A stretch of DNA of 20,000 nt from Owenia fusiformis (Eukaryota > Annelida > Polychaeta > Sabellida > Oweniidae): positions 1 to 20,000 of the forward strand of contig CAIIXF020000362.1 in the NCBI GenBank assembly GCA_903813345.2, in the 5' to 3' direction. Shown here piece by piece: positions 9,146 through 19,242 of the stretch. The notes beneath the pieces were generated by a model. The model ran no database searches. It saw nothing but the letters and a program-made list of their open reading frames with translations, and was not told where the DNA came from. Made by a program: the position numbers and the translations under genes. Numbering within the stretch: the first letter of the stretch is position 1; every line of letters starts with the position of its first letter.

Positions 9146-9209
9146 CAGTGTAGCTATCTTGACTATCGCATGCTCCTGGGCTCCCCCAGAACCTCTCTAG
9201 CTGCATAGC
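9146..9209 (+). repeat. 64-bp deleted epsilon monomer
   Basis: This epsilon monomer reads GACTATCGCATGCTCC and GGGCTCCCCCAG, where its relatives read GACCATCGCATATATGC and GGGCTTACCTCCAG. Two small deletions shorten it by 6 bp. I saw it only here. Confidence 0.7.
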
Positions 9210-9470
9210 CAGTGTAGCTAGCTTAGCCAACGCATGCATGCTCCTAGGGTTACCTCAAGAATCTCTGTAGCCGTGTAGCCAGTGCAGCTATCGGGCCTAC
9301 AGTATGTATGCTCCTGGGCTTACATTCAGAACTTCTTTTGCCGCAAATCCAGTGTAGGTAGCGTAGCCACCGCATTCATGGTCCTAGGGGTACCTCAAGA
9401 ACCTCTGTAGCCGCGTAGCCAGTGTTGGTAGCGTAGTATACATACCCATTGTACCCGCTTCGCTCCCGCT

Positions 9471-10089
9471 GTGCTCCTCGGGTTACCTCAGGAACCTGTG
9501 TAGTCATGTATCCAATGCAGCTATCGGGGCCACAGTATGTATGGTCATAGGCTTACATTTAGAAACTCTGATGCTGCAAAGACAGTGTACGTAGCATAGC
9601 CACCGCATACATGGTCCTAGGGGTACCTCAAGAACCTCTGTAGCTGTGTAGCCAGTGTTGGTAGCGTAGCATATATACCCATTGTAACCGCGTAGCTACC
9701 ATAGCCAACGCATGCATGGTCCTAGGGATACCTCAAGAACCTCTGTATCCGCGTAGCCAGTGTAGCTATTGTGACCATCGCATGCATGGGCCTAAGGGTA
9801 CCTCAAGAACCTCTGTAGCCGCCTAGCCAGTGCAGCTATCGGGGCCACAGTATATATGGTCCTGGGCTTACTTCCAAAACCTCTTTAGCTGCATATCCAG
9901 TGTAGCTAGCGTAGCCAACGCATGTATGCTCCTAGGGTTACCTCAAGAACCTCTCTAGACGCGTAGGCAGAGCAGCTATCGGGGCCACAGTACGTATGGT
10001 CCTGGGCTTACATCCAGAACCTCTGTAGCCGCAAGGCCAGTGTAGGTAGCGTAGCCACCGCAAGCTTGGTCCTAGGTGTACCTCAAGAA
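9471..10089 (+). repeat. Mosaic satellite, diverged pieces of other blocks
   Basis: The first part resembles about 4740-4860 (GAAACTCTGATGCTGC, AAGACAGTGTA). The gamma monomer at about 9650-9730, with CATATATACCC and GTAACCGCG, resembles block A 200-290. The end, with TCTAGACGCGTAGGC and GTACGTATGG, resembles 50-110. It therefore reads as a patchwork of older segments with private changes. No gene or foreign insertion is seen. Confidence 0.7.
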
Positions 10090-10357
10090 CCTCTATAGCC
10101 GCGTAGCCAGTGTTGGTTGCGTACCCGCTTCGCTCCCGCTGTGATCCTTGGGTTAGCTCAAGAACCTCTGTAGCCGCGTAGCCAGTGTTGGTAGTGTAGC
10201 ATACATACCCATTGTACCCGCTTAGTTACCGTAGCCAACACATGCATGCTCCTAGGGTTACCTCAAGAACCTGTGTAGTCATGTATCCAGTGCAGCTATC
10301 GGGGCCACAGTATGTAAGGTCATAGGCTTACATTTAGAACCTCTGTAGCTGCAAAGC

Positions 10358-10408
10358 CAGTGAAGCTACCTAGCCAATGCATGCATTCTCCTAGGGGTAC
10401 CCTGTATC
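10358..10408 (+). repeat. 51-bp short beta monomer (copy 2)
   Basis: Same junction as the unit at 5129. It starts CAGTGAAGCTACC rather than CATTGTAGCTACC, so it branched from the other three copies or changed later. Confidence 0.82.
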
Positions 10409-10713
10409 CAGTGCAGCTATCGGGGCCACAGTATGTATGGTTCTAGGGTTACATCCAGAACCTCTCTAGCTGTGTAGCCAGTGTTGGTAGCGTAGCATAC
10501 ATACCCATTGTACCCGCATAGCTACCGAAGTCAACGCATGCATGCTTCTAGAACCTCATGCTCAAGAACCTCTGTAGTCGTGTATCCAGTGTAGCTATCG
10601 GGGCCACAGTATGTGCGGTCCTGGACTTACATCAAGAACCTCGGTAGCCGCATAGCCAAAGTAGCTAGCGTAGCCAACGCATGCATGCTCCTAGGGGTAC
10701 CTCAAGAACCTCT

Positions 10714-11485
10714 GTAGTCGTGTATCCAGTGCAGCTATTGGGGCCACAGTATGTATGGTCATAGGCTAACATTTAGAACCTCTGTAGCTACAAAGCCAGT
10801 GTAGCTTCCGTAGCCAACGCATGCATGCTCCTAGGGTTACCTCAAGAACCTCTCTAGACGCGTAGGCAGTGCAGCTATCGGGGCCACAGTATGTACAGTA
10901 TGGTCCTCGGCTTACATCCAGAACCTCTGTAGCCGCAAAGCCAGTGTAGCTACCGTAGCCAACGCATGCATGATCCTAGGGTTACCTCAAGAACCTCTCT
11001 AGACGCGTAGGCAGTGCAGCTATTGGGGACACAATATGTATGGTCATAGGCTTACATTTAGAAACTCTGATGCTGCAAAGACAGTGTAGGTAGCATAAAC
11101 ACCGCAGACATGGTCCTAGGGGTACCTCAAGAACCTCTGTAGCCGCGTAGCCAGTGTTGGTTGCGTACCCGATTCGCTCCCGCTGTGCTCCTTGGGTTAG
11201 CTCAAGAACCTCTGTAGCCGCGTAGCCAGTGTTGGTAGTGTAGCATAAATACCCATTGTACCCGCTTAGTTACCGTAGCCAACACATGCATGCTCCTAGG
11301 GTTACCTCAAGAACCTGTGTAGTCATGTATCCAGTGCAGCTATCAGGGCCACAGTATGTAAGGTCATAGGCTTACATTTAGAACCTCTGTAGCTGCAAAG
11401 CCATTGTAGCTACCTAGCCAATGCATGCATTCTCCTAGGGGTACCCTGTATCCAGTGCAGCTATCGGGGCCACAGTATGTATGGT
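10714..11485 (+). repeat. 772-bp block, second copy
   Basis: Matches 4441-5212 at an offset of 6273, with roughly eight differences by eye, for example CATGATCC, GGGGACACAAT, GCATAAACACC and CTATCAGGGCC in this copy. It is the most diverged of the three copies, and it lies outside the 13.36-kb duplicated pair. Confidence 0.83.
11402..11452 (+). repeat. 51-bp short beta monomer (copy 3)
   Basis: Same length and junction as the unit at 5129, at an offset of 6273. It also lies one 1044-bp period after the unit at 10358. Confidence 0.83.
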
Positions 11486-12199
11486 TCTAGGGTTACATCC
11501 AGACCCTCTCTAGCTGTGTAGCCAGTGTTGGTAGCGTAGCATACATACCCATTTTACCTGCGTAGCTACTGAAGTCAACGCATGCATGCTCCTAGGGGTA
11601 CTCTAAGAACCTCTTTAGCCGCGTAGCCAGTGTAGCTATCGTGACCACCGCATGTATGCTCCTCGGCTTACCTCCAGAACCTCTCTAGCTGTGTAGCTAG
11701 TGTTGGTAGCGTAGCATACATACCCATTGTACCCGCATAGCTACCGAAGTCAACGCATGCATGCTTCTAGAACCTCATGCTGAAGAACCTCTGTAGTCGT
11801 GTATCCAGTGTAGCTATCGGGGCCACCGCATGTATGCTCCTTGGCTTACCTCCAGAACCTCTCTAGCTGTGTAGCCAGTGTTGGTAGCGTAGCATACATA
11901 CCCATTATACGAGCGTAGCTACCGAAGTCAACGTATGCATTCTTCGAATTCTAGAACCTCATGCTCAAGAACCTCTGTAGTCGTGTATCCAGTGTAGCTA
12001 TCGGGGCCACAATATGTACAGTCCTGGGCTTACATCCAGAACCTCGGTAGCCGCAAAGCCAGGGTAGCTAGCGTATCCAACGCATGCATGCTCCTAGGGG
12101 TACCTCAAGAACCTCTGTAGTCGTGTATCCAGTGCAGCTATTGGGGCCACAGTATGTATGGTCATAGGCTTACATTTAGAACCTCTGTAGCTACAAAGC

Positions 12200-12259
12200 C
12201 AGTGTAGCTACCGTAGCCAACGCATGCATGCTCCTAGGGCTGTAGGGGTACCATGTATC
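12200..12259 (+). repeat. 60-bp short beta monomer (copy 4)
   Basis: Same 60-bp junction unit. It is followed by an alpha monomer that ends in CCTGAACCCCTGCAAG, linking this place to the 768-800 part of block A. Between the two, block A has extra monomers (551-720) that are absent here. Confidence 0.83.
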
Positions 12260-12774
12260 CAGTGCAGCTATCGGGGCCACAGTATGTATGGTCCTGGGCT
12301 TACATCCTGAACCCCTGCAAGTAGGTAGCGTGGCCACCGCATGCATGGTCCTGGGGGTACCACAAAAACCTCTGTAGCCGCGTAGCCAGTGTAGCTATCG
12401 TGACCACCGAATGTATGCTCCTTGGCTTACCTCCAGAACCTCTCTAGCTGTGTAGCCAGTGTTGGTAGCGTAGCATACATACCCATTATACCAGCGTATC
12501 TACCGAAGTAAACGCATGCATGCTCCTAGAACCTCATGCTCAAGAACCTCTGTAGTCGTGTATCCAGTGTAGCTATCGGGGCCACAGTATGTACGGTCCT
12601 GGGCTTACATCCAGATCCTCGGTAGCCGCAAAGCCAGGATAGCTAGCGTAGCAAACGCATGCATGCTCCTAGGGGTACCTCAAGAACCTCTGTAGCCTCG
12701 TAGCAAGTGCAGCTATCGGGGCCACAGTATATATGGTCCTGGGCTTACATCCAGAACCTCTGCAGCCGCAAAGC

Positions 12775-12813
12775 CAGGGTAGGTAGCGTAGCCAACGCAT
12801 GCATGCATGTATC
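12775..12813 (+). repeat. 39-bp remnant monomer
   Basis: This monomer ends GCATGCATGCATGTATCC. A beta start (GTAGCCAACGCATGCATG) is joined to a later CATGTATCC, leaving only 39 bp. The overlap CATGCATG or CATG at the joint suggests a deletion between short repeats. The next alpha has CGGGCCCACAG, a variant shared with about 13300 and 19380. Confidence 0.72.
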
Positions 12814-13361
12814 CAGTGCAGCTATCGGGCCCACAGTATGTATGGTCCTGGGCTTACATCCAGAACCTCTGTAGCTGCAAAGCCAGTGTAGGTAGCGTAG
12901 CCACCGCATGCATGGTCCTAGGGGTACCTCAAGAACCTCTGTAGCTGCGTAGCCAGTGTTGGTAGCGCAGCATACATACCCATTGTACCCGCTTCACTCC
13001 CGCTGTGCTCCTAGGGTTACCTCAAGAACCTCTGTAGTCGTGTATCCAGTGCAGCTATCGGGGCCACAGTATGTATGGTCCTGGCCTAACATCCAGAACC
13101 TCTGCAAGTAGGTAGCGTAGCCATGCTCAAGAACCTCTGTAGTCGTGTATCTAGTGAAGCTATCGAGGCCACAGTATGTACGGTCCTGGGCTTACATGCA
13201 GAACCTCGGTAGCTGCAAAGCCAGGGTAGCTAGTGTAGCAAACGCATGCATGCTCCAAGGGGTACCTCAAGAACCTCTGTAGCTGCGTAGCCAGTGCAGC
13301 TATCGGGCCCACAGTATGTATGGTCCTGGGCTTACATCCAGAACCTCTGTAGCCGCAAAGC

Positions 13362-16105
13362 CAGTGTAGGTAGAGTAGCCACCGCATGCTTGGCCCTAGG
13401 GGTACCTCAAGAACCTCTCTAGACGCGTAGGCAGTGCAGCTAGCGGGGCCACAGTACGTATGGTCCTGGGCTTACATCCAGAACCTCTGTAGCTGCAAAG
13501 CCAGTGTAGCTACCGTAGCAAATGCATACATGCTCCTAGGGGTACCTCAAGAACCTCTGTAGCTGTGTAGCCAGTGTTGGTAGCGTAGCATATATACCCA
13601 TTGTAACCGTGTAGCTACCATAGCCAACGCATGCATGGTCCTAGGGGTACCTCAAGAACCTCTGTTGCTGCATAGCGAGTGTTGGTAGCGTAGCATACAT
13701 ACCCATTCTACCCGCTTAGTTACCGTAGCCAACACATGCATGCTCCTAGGGTTACCTCAAGAACCTCTGTAGTCGTGTATCCAGTGCAGCTATCTGGACC
13801 ACAGTATGTATGGTCATAGGCTTACATTTAGAACCTCTGTAGCTGCAAAGCCAGTGTAGCTACCGTAGCCAACGCATGCATGCTCCTAGGGCTGTAGGGG
13901 TACCATGTATCCAGTGCAGCGATCGGGGCCACAGTATGTATGGTCCTGGGCTTACATCAGAACCTCTGTAGCTGTGTACCCAGTGTTGGTAGCGTAGCAT
14001 ACATACCCATTGTACCCGAATAGCTACCGAAGCAAACGCATGCATGCTCCTAAGGTTACCTCAAGAACCTCTGTAGTCGTGTGTCCAGTGCAGCTATCGG
14101 GGCAACAGTTTGTATGGTCCTGGGCTTACATCCTGAACCCCCGCAAGTAGGTAGCGTGGCCACCGCATTCATGGTCCTGGGGGTACCACAAAAACCTCTG
14201 TAGCCGCGTAGCCAGTGTAGCTATCGTGACCACCGCATGTATGCTCCTCGGCTTACCTCCAGAACCTCTCTAGCTGTGTAGCCAGTGTTGGTAGCGTAGC
14301 ATACATACCCATTATACCAGCGTAGCTACCGAAGTCAACGCATGCATGCTCCTAGGGGTACTTAAAGAACCTCTTTAGCCGCGTAGCCAGTGTAGCTATC
14401 GTGACCACCGCATGTATGCTTCTCGGCTTACCTCCAGAACCTCTCTAGCTGTGTAGCCAGTGTTGGTACCGTAGCATACATACCCATTGTACCCGCGTAG
14501 CTACCGAAGTCAACGCATGCATGCTTCTAGAACCTCATGCTCAAGAACCTCTGTAGTCGTGTATCCAGTGTAGCTATCGGGACCACAGTATGTACGGTCC
14601 TTGGCTTACATCCGGAACCTTGGTAGCCGCAAAGCCAAGGTAGCTAGCGTAGCCAACGCATGCATGCTCATAGGGGTACCTCAAGAACCTCTGTAGCCTC
14701 GTAGCCAGTGCAGCTATCGGGGCCACAGTATATATGGTCCTGGGCTTACATCCTGAACCTCAGCAGCCGCAAAGCCAGGGTAGTTAGCGTAGCAAACGCA
14801 TACATGCTCCTCAAGGGTACCTCAAGAACTTCTGTGGCCGTGTAGCCAGTGTAGCTATCGTGACCATCGCATATATGCTCCTGGGCTTACCTCAAGAACC
14901 TCTGTAAGCGCGTAGCCAGTGTTGGTAGCGTAGCATACATACCAATTGTACCCGCTTCGCTCCCGCTGTGCTCCTAGGGTTAATTCAACAACCTCCGTAG
15001 CCTCGTATCCAGTGCAGCTATCGGGGCCACAGTATGTATGGTCCTAGTCTTACATCCAGAACCTCTGTAGCCGCAAAACCAGTGTAGGTAGAGTAGCCAC
15101 CGCATGCTTGGCCCTAGGGGTACCTCAAGAACCTCTCTAGACGCGTAGGCAGTGCAGCTAGCGGGGCCACAGTACGTATGGTCCTGGGCTTACATCAAGA
15201 ACCTCTTTAGCTGCATAGCCAGTGTAGCTAGCGTAGCCAACGCATGCATGCTCCTAGGGTTACCTCAAGAACCTCTCTAGACGCGTAGGTAGTGCAGCTA
15301 TCGGGGCCACAGTATGTACAGTATGGTCCTCGGCTTACATCCAGAACCTCTGTAGCCGCAAAGCCAGTGTAGCTAGCGTAGCCAACGCATGCATGCTCCT
15401 AGGGTTACCTCAAGAACCTCTCTAGACGCGTAGGCAGTGCAGCTATCGGGGCCACAGTATGTACTGTATGTTCCTCGGCTTACATCAAGAACCTCTGTAG
15501 CCGCAAAGCCAGTGTAGGTAGCATAGCCACCGCATGCTTGGCCCTAGGGGTACCTCAAGAACCTCTGTAGCTGTGTAGCCAGTGTTGGTAGCGTAGCATA
15601 CATACCCATAGACACCAGGTAGCTACCGTTGCCAACGCATGCATGGTCCTAGGGGTACCTCAAGAACCTCTGTAGCTGTGTAGCGAGTGTTGGTAGCGTA
15701 GCATACATACCCATTGTACACTCTTAGTTACCGTAGCCAACACATGCATGCTCCTAGGGTTACCTCAAGAACCTCTGTAGCCAGTGTTGGTAGCGTAGCA
15801 TACATACCCATTGTACCCGCGTAGCTACCGAAGTCAACGCATGCATGCTTCGAATTCTAGAACCTCATGCTCAAGAACCTCTGTAGTCGTGTATCCAGTG
15901 TAGCTATCGGGGCCACATTATGTGCGGTCCTGAACTTACATCCAGAACCTCGGTAGCCGCAAAGCCAGGGTAGCTAGCGTAGCCAACGCATGCATGCTCC
16001 TAGGGGTACCTCAAGAACCTCCGTAGCCTCGTATCCAGTGCAGCTATCGGGGCCACAGTATGTATGGTCCTAGTCTTACATCCAGAACCTCTGTAGCCGC
16101 AAAGC
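13362..16105 (+). repeat. Block A' (2744 bp)
   Basis: Counterpart of block A with the same length. It carries the A-type bases T at 13610, A at 13613 and G at 13890. Private changes include A at 14053 (AAGGTT for AGGGTT), G at 14340 and A at 14944. Confidence 0.9.
13852..13911 (+). repeat. 60-bp short beta monomer (copy 5, block A')
   Basis: Exact positional counterpart of 491-550 at an offset of 13361. It keeps the G at 13890 that is typical of block A. Confidence 0.86.
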
Positions 16106-17803
16106 CAGTGTAGGTAGAGTAGCCACCGCATGCTTGGCCCTAGGGGTACCTCAAGAACCTCTCTAGACGCGTAGGCAGTGCAGCTAGCGGGGCCACAGTA
16201 CGTATGGTCCTGGGCTTACATCCAGAACCTCTGTAGCTGCAAAGCCAGTGTAGCTACCGTAGCAAATGCATACATGCTCCTAGGGGTACCTCAAGAACCT
16301 CTGTAGCTGTGTAGCCAGTGTTGGTAGCGTAGCATATATACCCATTGTAACCGCGTTGCTACCATAGCCAACGCATGCATGGTCCTAGGGGTACCTCAAG
16401 AACCTCTGTTGCTGCATAGCGAGTGTTGGTAGCGTAGCATACATACCCATTCTACCCGCTTAGTTACCGTAGCCAACACATGCATGCTCCTAGGGTTACC
16501 TCAAGAACCTCTGTAGTCGTGTATCCAGTGCAGCTATCTGGACCACAGTATGTATGGTCATAGGCTTACATTTAGAACCTCTGTAGCTGCAAAGCCAGTG
16601 TAGCTACCGTAGCCAACGCATGCATGCTCCTAGAGCTGTAGGGGTACCATGTATCCAGTGCAGCGATCGGGGCCACAGTATGTATGGTCCTGGGCTTACA
16701 TCAGAACCTCTGTAGCTGTGTACCCAGTGTTGGTAGCGTAGCATACATACCCATTGTACCCGAATAGCTACCGAAGCAAACGCATGCATGCTCCTAGGGT
16801 TACCTCAAGAACCTCTGTAGTCGTGTGTCCAGTGCAGCTATCGGGGCCACAGTATATATGGTCCTGGGCTTACATCCTGAACCTCAGCAGCCGCAAAGCC
16901 AGGGCAGTTAGCGTAGCAAACGCATACATGCTCCTATGGGTACCTCAAGAACTTCTGTGGCCGTGTAGCCAGTGTAGCTATCGTGACCATCGCATATATG
17001 CTCCTGGGCTTACCTCAAGAACCTCTGTAAGCGCGTAGCCAGTGTTGGTAGCGTAGCATACATACCCATTGTACCCGCTTCGCTCCCGCTGTGCTCCTAG
17101 GGTTAACTCAACAACCTCCGTAGCCTCGTATCCAGTGCAGCTATCGGGGCCACAGTATGTATGGTCCTAGTCTTACATCCAGAACCTCTGTAGCCGCAAA
17201 GCCAGTGTAGGTAGAGTAGCCACCCCATGCTTGGCCCTATGGGTACCTCAAGAACCTCTCTAGACGTGTAGGCAGTGCAGCTATCGGGGCCACAGTATGT
17301 ACTGTATGTTCCTCGGCTTACATCCAGAACCTCTGTAGCCGCAAAGCCAGTGTAGCTAGCGTAGCCAACGCATGCATGCTCCTAGGGTTTCCTCAAGAAC
17401 CTCTCTAGACGCGTAGGCAGTGCAGCTATCGGGGCCACAGTATGTACAGTATGGTCCTCGGCTTACATCAAGAACCTCTGTAGCCGCAAAGCCAGTGTAG
17501 GTAGCATAGCCACCGCATGCTTGGCCCTAGGGGTACCTCAAGAACCTCTGTAGCTGTGTAGCCAGTGTTGGTAGCGTAGCATACATACCCATTGTACCCG
17601 CGTAGCTACCGAAGTCAACGCATGCATGCTTCGAATTCTAGAACCTCATGCTCAAGAACCTCTGTAGTCGTGTATCCAGTGTAGCTATCGGGGCCACATT
17701 ATGTGCGGTCCTGGACTTACATCCAGAACCTCGGTAGCCGCAAAGCCAGGGTAGCTAGCGTAGCCAACGCATGCATGCTCCTAGGGGTACCTCAAGAACC
17801 TCT
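16106..17803 (+). repeat. Block B' (deleted copy of A')
   Basis: Carries the B-type bases C at 16354, T at 16357 and A at 16634, and the same 620-bp deletion as block B. It lacks the 2-bp deletion found near 3600, so that change is private to the left copy. A private T lies at 17240. Confidence 0.88.
16596..16655 (+). repeat. 60-bp short beta monomer (copy 6, block B')
   Basis: Counterpart of 3235-3294 at an offset of 13361. It keeps the A at 16634 that is typical of block B. Confidence 0.86.
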
Positions 17804-18575
17804 GTAGTCGTGTATCCAGTGCAGCTATTGGGGCCACAGTATGTATGGTCATAGGCTTACATTTAGAACCTCTGTAGCTACAAAGCCAGTGTAGCTTCCG
17901 TAGCCAACGCATGCATGCTCCTAGGGTTACCTCAAGAACCTCTCTAGACGCGTAGGCAGTGCAGCTATCGGGGCCACAGTATGTACAGTATGGTCCTCGG
18001 CTTACATCCAGAACCTCTGTAGCCGCAAAGCCAGTGTAGCTACCGTAGCCAACGCATGCATGCTCCTAGGGTTACCTCAAGAACCTCTCTAGACGCGTAG
18101 GCAGTGCAGCTATTGGGGCCACAATATGTATGGTCATAGGCTTACATTTAGAAACTCTGATGCTGCAAAGACAGTGTAGGTAGCATAGCCACCGCAGACA
18201 TGGTCCTAGGGGTACCTCAAGAACCTCTGTAGCCGCGTAGCCAGTGTTGGTTGCGTACCCGATTCGCTCCCGCTGTGCTCCTTGGGTTAGCTCAAGAACC
18301 TCTGTAGCCGAGTAGCCAGTGTTGGTAGTGTAGCATAAATACCCATTGTACCCGCTTAGTTACCGTAGCCAACACATGCATGCTCCTAGGGTTACCTCAA
18401 GAACCTGTGTAGTCATGTATACAGTGCAGCTATCGGGGCCACAGTATGTAAGGTCATAGGCTTACATTTAGAACCTCTGTAGCTGCAAAGCCATTGTAGC
18501 TACCTAGCCAATGCATGCATTCTCCTAGGGGTACCCTGTATCCAGTGCAGCTATCGGGGCCACAGTATGTATGGT
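17804..18575 (+). repeat. 772-bp block, third copy
   Basis: Counterpart of 4441-5212 at an offset of 13363. It differs at the bases matching 4926-4927 (TTAGCTC here against TTGACTC) and 4948 (GCCGAGTAGCC). The TTAGCTC form is shared with the copies near 10145 and 11190, so the left copy is the one that changed. Confidence 0.87.
18492..18542 (+). repeat. 51-bp short beta monomer (copy 4)
   Basis: Counterpart of 5129-5179 in the right-hand duplication, at an offset of 13363. Confidence 0.84.
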
Positions 18576-18953
18576 CATAGGCTTAAATTTAGAACATCTG
18601 ATGCTGCAAAGCCAGTGTAGGTAGAATAGCCACCGCAAGCATGGTCCTAATGGTACCTCAAGAACCTCTGTAGCCGCGTAGCTAGTGTTGGTAGCGTAGC
18701 ATACATACCCATTGTACCCGCTTCGCTACCGCTGTGCTCCTAGGGTTACCTCAAGAACCTCTGTAGTCGTATATCCAGTGCAGCTATCGGGGCCACAGTA
18801 TGTATGGTCATAGGCTTAAATTTAGAACATCTGATGCTGCAAAGCCAGTGTAGGTAGAATAGCCACCGCAGGCATGGTCCTAATGGTACCTCAAGAACCT
18901 CTGTAGCCGCGTAGCTAGTGTTGGTAGCGTAGCATACATACCCATTGTACCCG
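18539..18953 (+). repeat. 233-bp tandem duplication, right-hand copy
   Basis: Same two-copy structure as 5176-5590. It reads GCCGCGTAGC where 5549 has GCCGCGAAGC; the right-hand base is the usual one for the family. Confidence 0.84.
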
Positions 18954-19242
18954 AGTAGCTACAGTAGCCAACGCATGAATGCTCCTAAGGTTAACTTAAG
19001 AACCTCCGTAGCCGCGTATCCAGTGCAGCTATTGGGGCCACAGTATGTATGGTCCTAGTCTTACATCCAGAACCTCTGTAGCCGCAAAGCCAGTGTAGGT
19101 AGCGTAGCTACCGCAAGCTTGGCCCTAGGGGTACCACAAGAACCTCTATAGCCGCGTAGCCAGTGTAGCTATCTTGACCATCGCATATATGCTCCTGGGC
19201 TTACCTCCAGAACCTCTGTAGCCGCAAAGCCAGTGTAGGTAG

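Larger units (their letters stand above)
8057..9470 (+). repeat. Mosaic satellite with a repeated segment of about 0.35-0.4 kb
   Basis: Two related stretches, about 8345-8690 and 9050-9470, share the series GCTTGGCCCTAGGGG or GATTGGCCC, CTATAGCCGCG, TATCTTGAC, then the rare CAGCTATCGGGCCTACAG, AGAACTTCT and CGCAAATCCAGTG. The offset grows from 711 to 774 bp because the second stretch has an extra beta monomer and several deletions. Between them, about 8720-9000 resembles 5790-6050. No gene is visible; the open frame on the minus strand at 8985-9239 is discussed under rejected items. Confidence 0.72.
10090..11589 (+). repeat. 1044-bp tandem repeat (about 10090-11133 and 11134-11589)
   Basis: CGCTCCCGCT at 10131 recurs at 11175, the 51-bp monomer at 10358 recurs at 11402, and GGTTCTAGGGTTACATCC recurs as well, all 1044 bp apart. 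The second copy matches to about 11589, then GCTTCTAGAACC is replaced by GCTCCTAGGGG. The 10714-11485 part is also the second copy of the 772-bp block. The 1044-bp repeat therefore appears to have formed with that block inside or overlapping it. Confidence 0.78.
11590..13361 (+). repeat. Mosaic satellite resembling a rearranged block A
   Basis: About 11590-11830 follows block A 960-1230 (GGGGTACTCTAAG, epsilon with CTCCTCGGC, gamma with TTCTAGAACC). About 12100-12300 follows 4430-4550, then the 60-bp monomer. About 12300-12780 follows 768-1400 but skips roughly 280 bp between the equivalents of 985 and 1165. About 12815-13361 returns to alternating alpha and beta monomers that lead into the restart at 13362. 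Substitutions are more frequent here than between 1-5879 and its copy. No gene is seen. Confidence 0.7.
13362..19242 (+). repeat. Right-hand copy of 1-5879 (13.36-kb repeat)
   Basis: The match runs at an offset of 13361 from 1 to about 3600 and of 13363 afterwards; the change is a 2-bp GT difference (GGCCGTAGCC against GGCCGTGTAGCC). By eye I count eleven substitutions, at left-copy positions 692, 979, 1583, 3877, 4926, 4927, 4948, 5549, 5753 and 5773 plus near neighbours, so identity is about 99.8 %. All block boundaries, short monomers and local duplications are carried along. The match ends at 5880/19243. Its left end may lie before the window. It could be a real higher-order repeat or an assembly duplication. 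Confidence 0.93.

Noticed and set aside
8985-9239. Open frame of 84 codons on the minus strand.
   Set aside because: It is open because two privately deleted monomers (61 and 64 bp) change the phase. The translation is itself a repeat of monomer-derived words such as the Tyr-Leu-His-Trp-Leu type. It is a chance product of the satellite.
13160-13387. Open frame of 75 codons on the minus strand.
   Set aside because: It shares words with the 84-codon frame because both read the same strand and phase of alpha and beta monomers. It crosses the 13362 block boundary, which a gene would not be expected to do.
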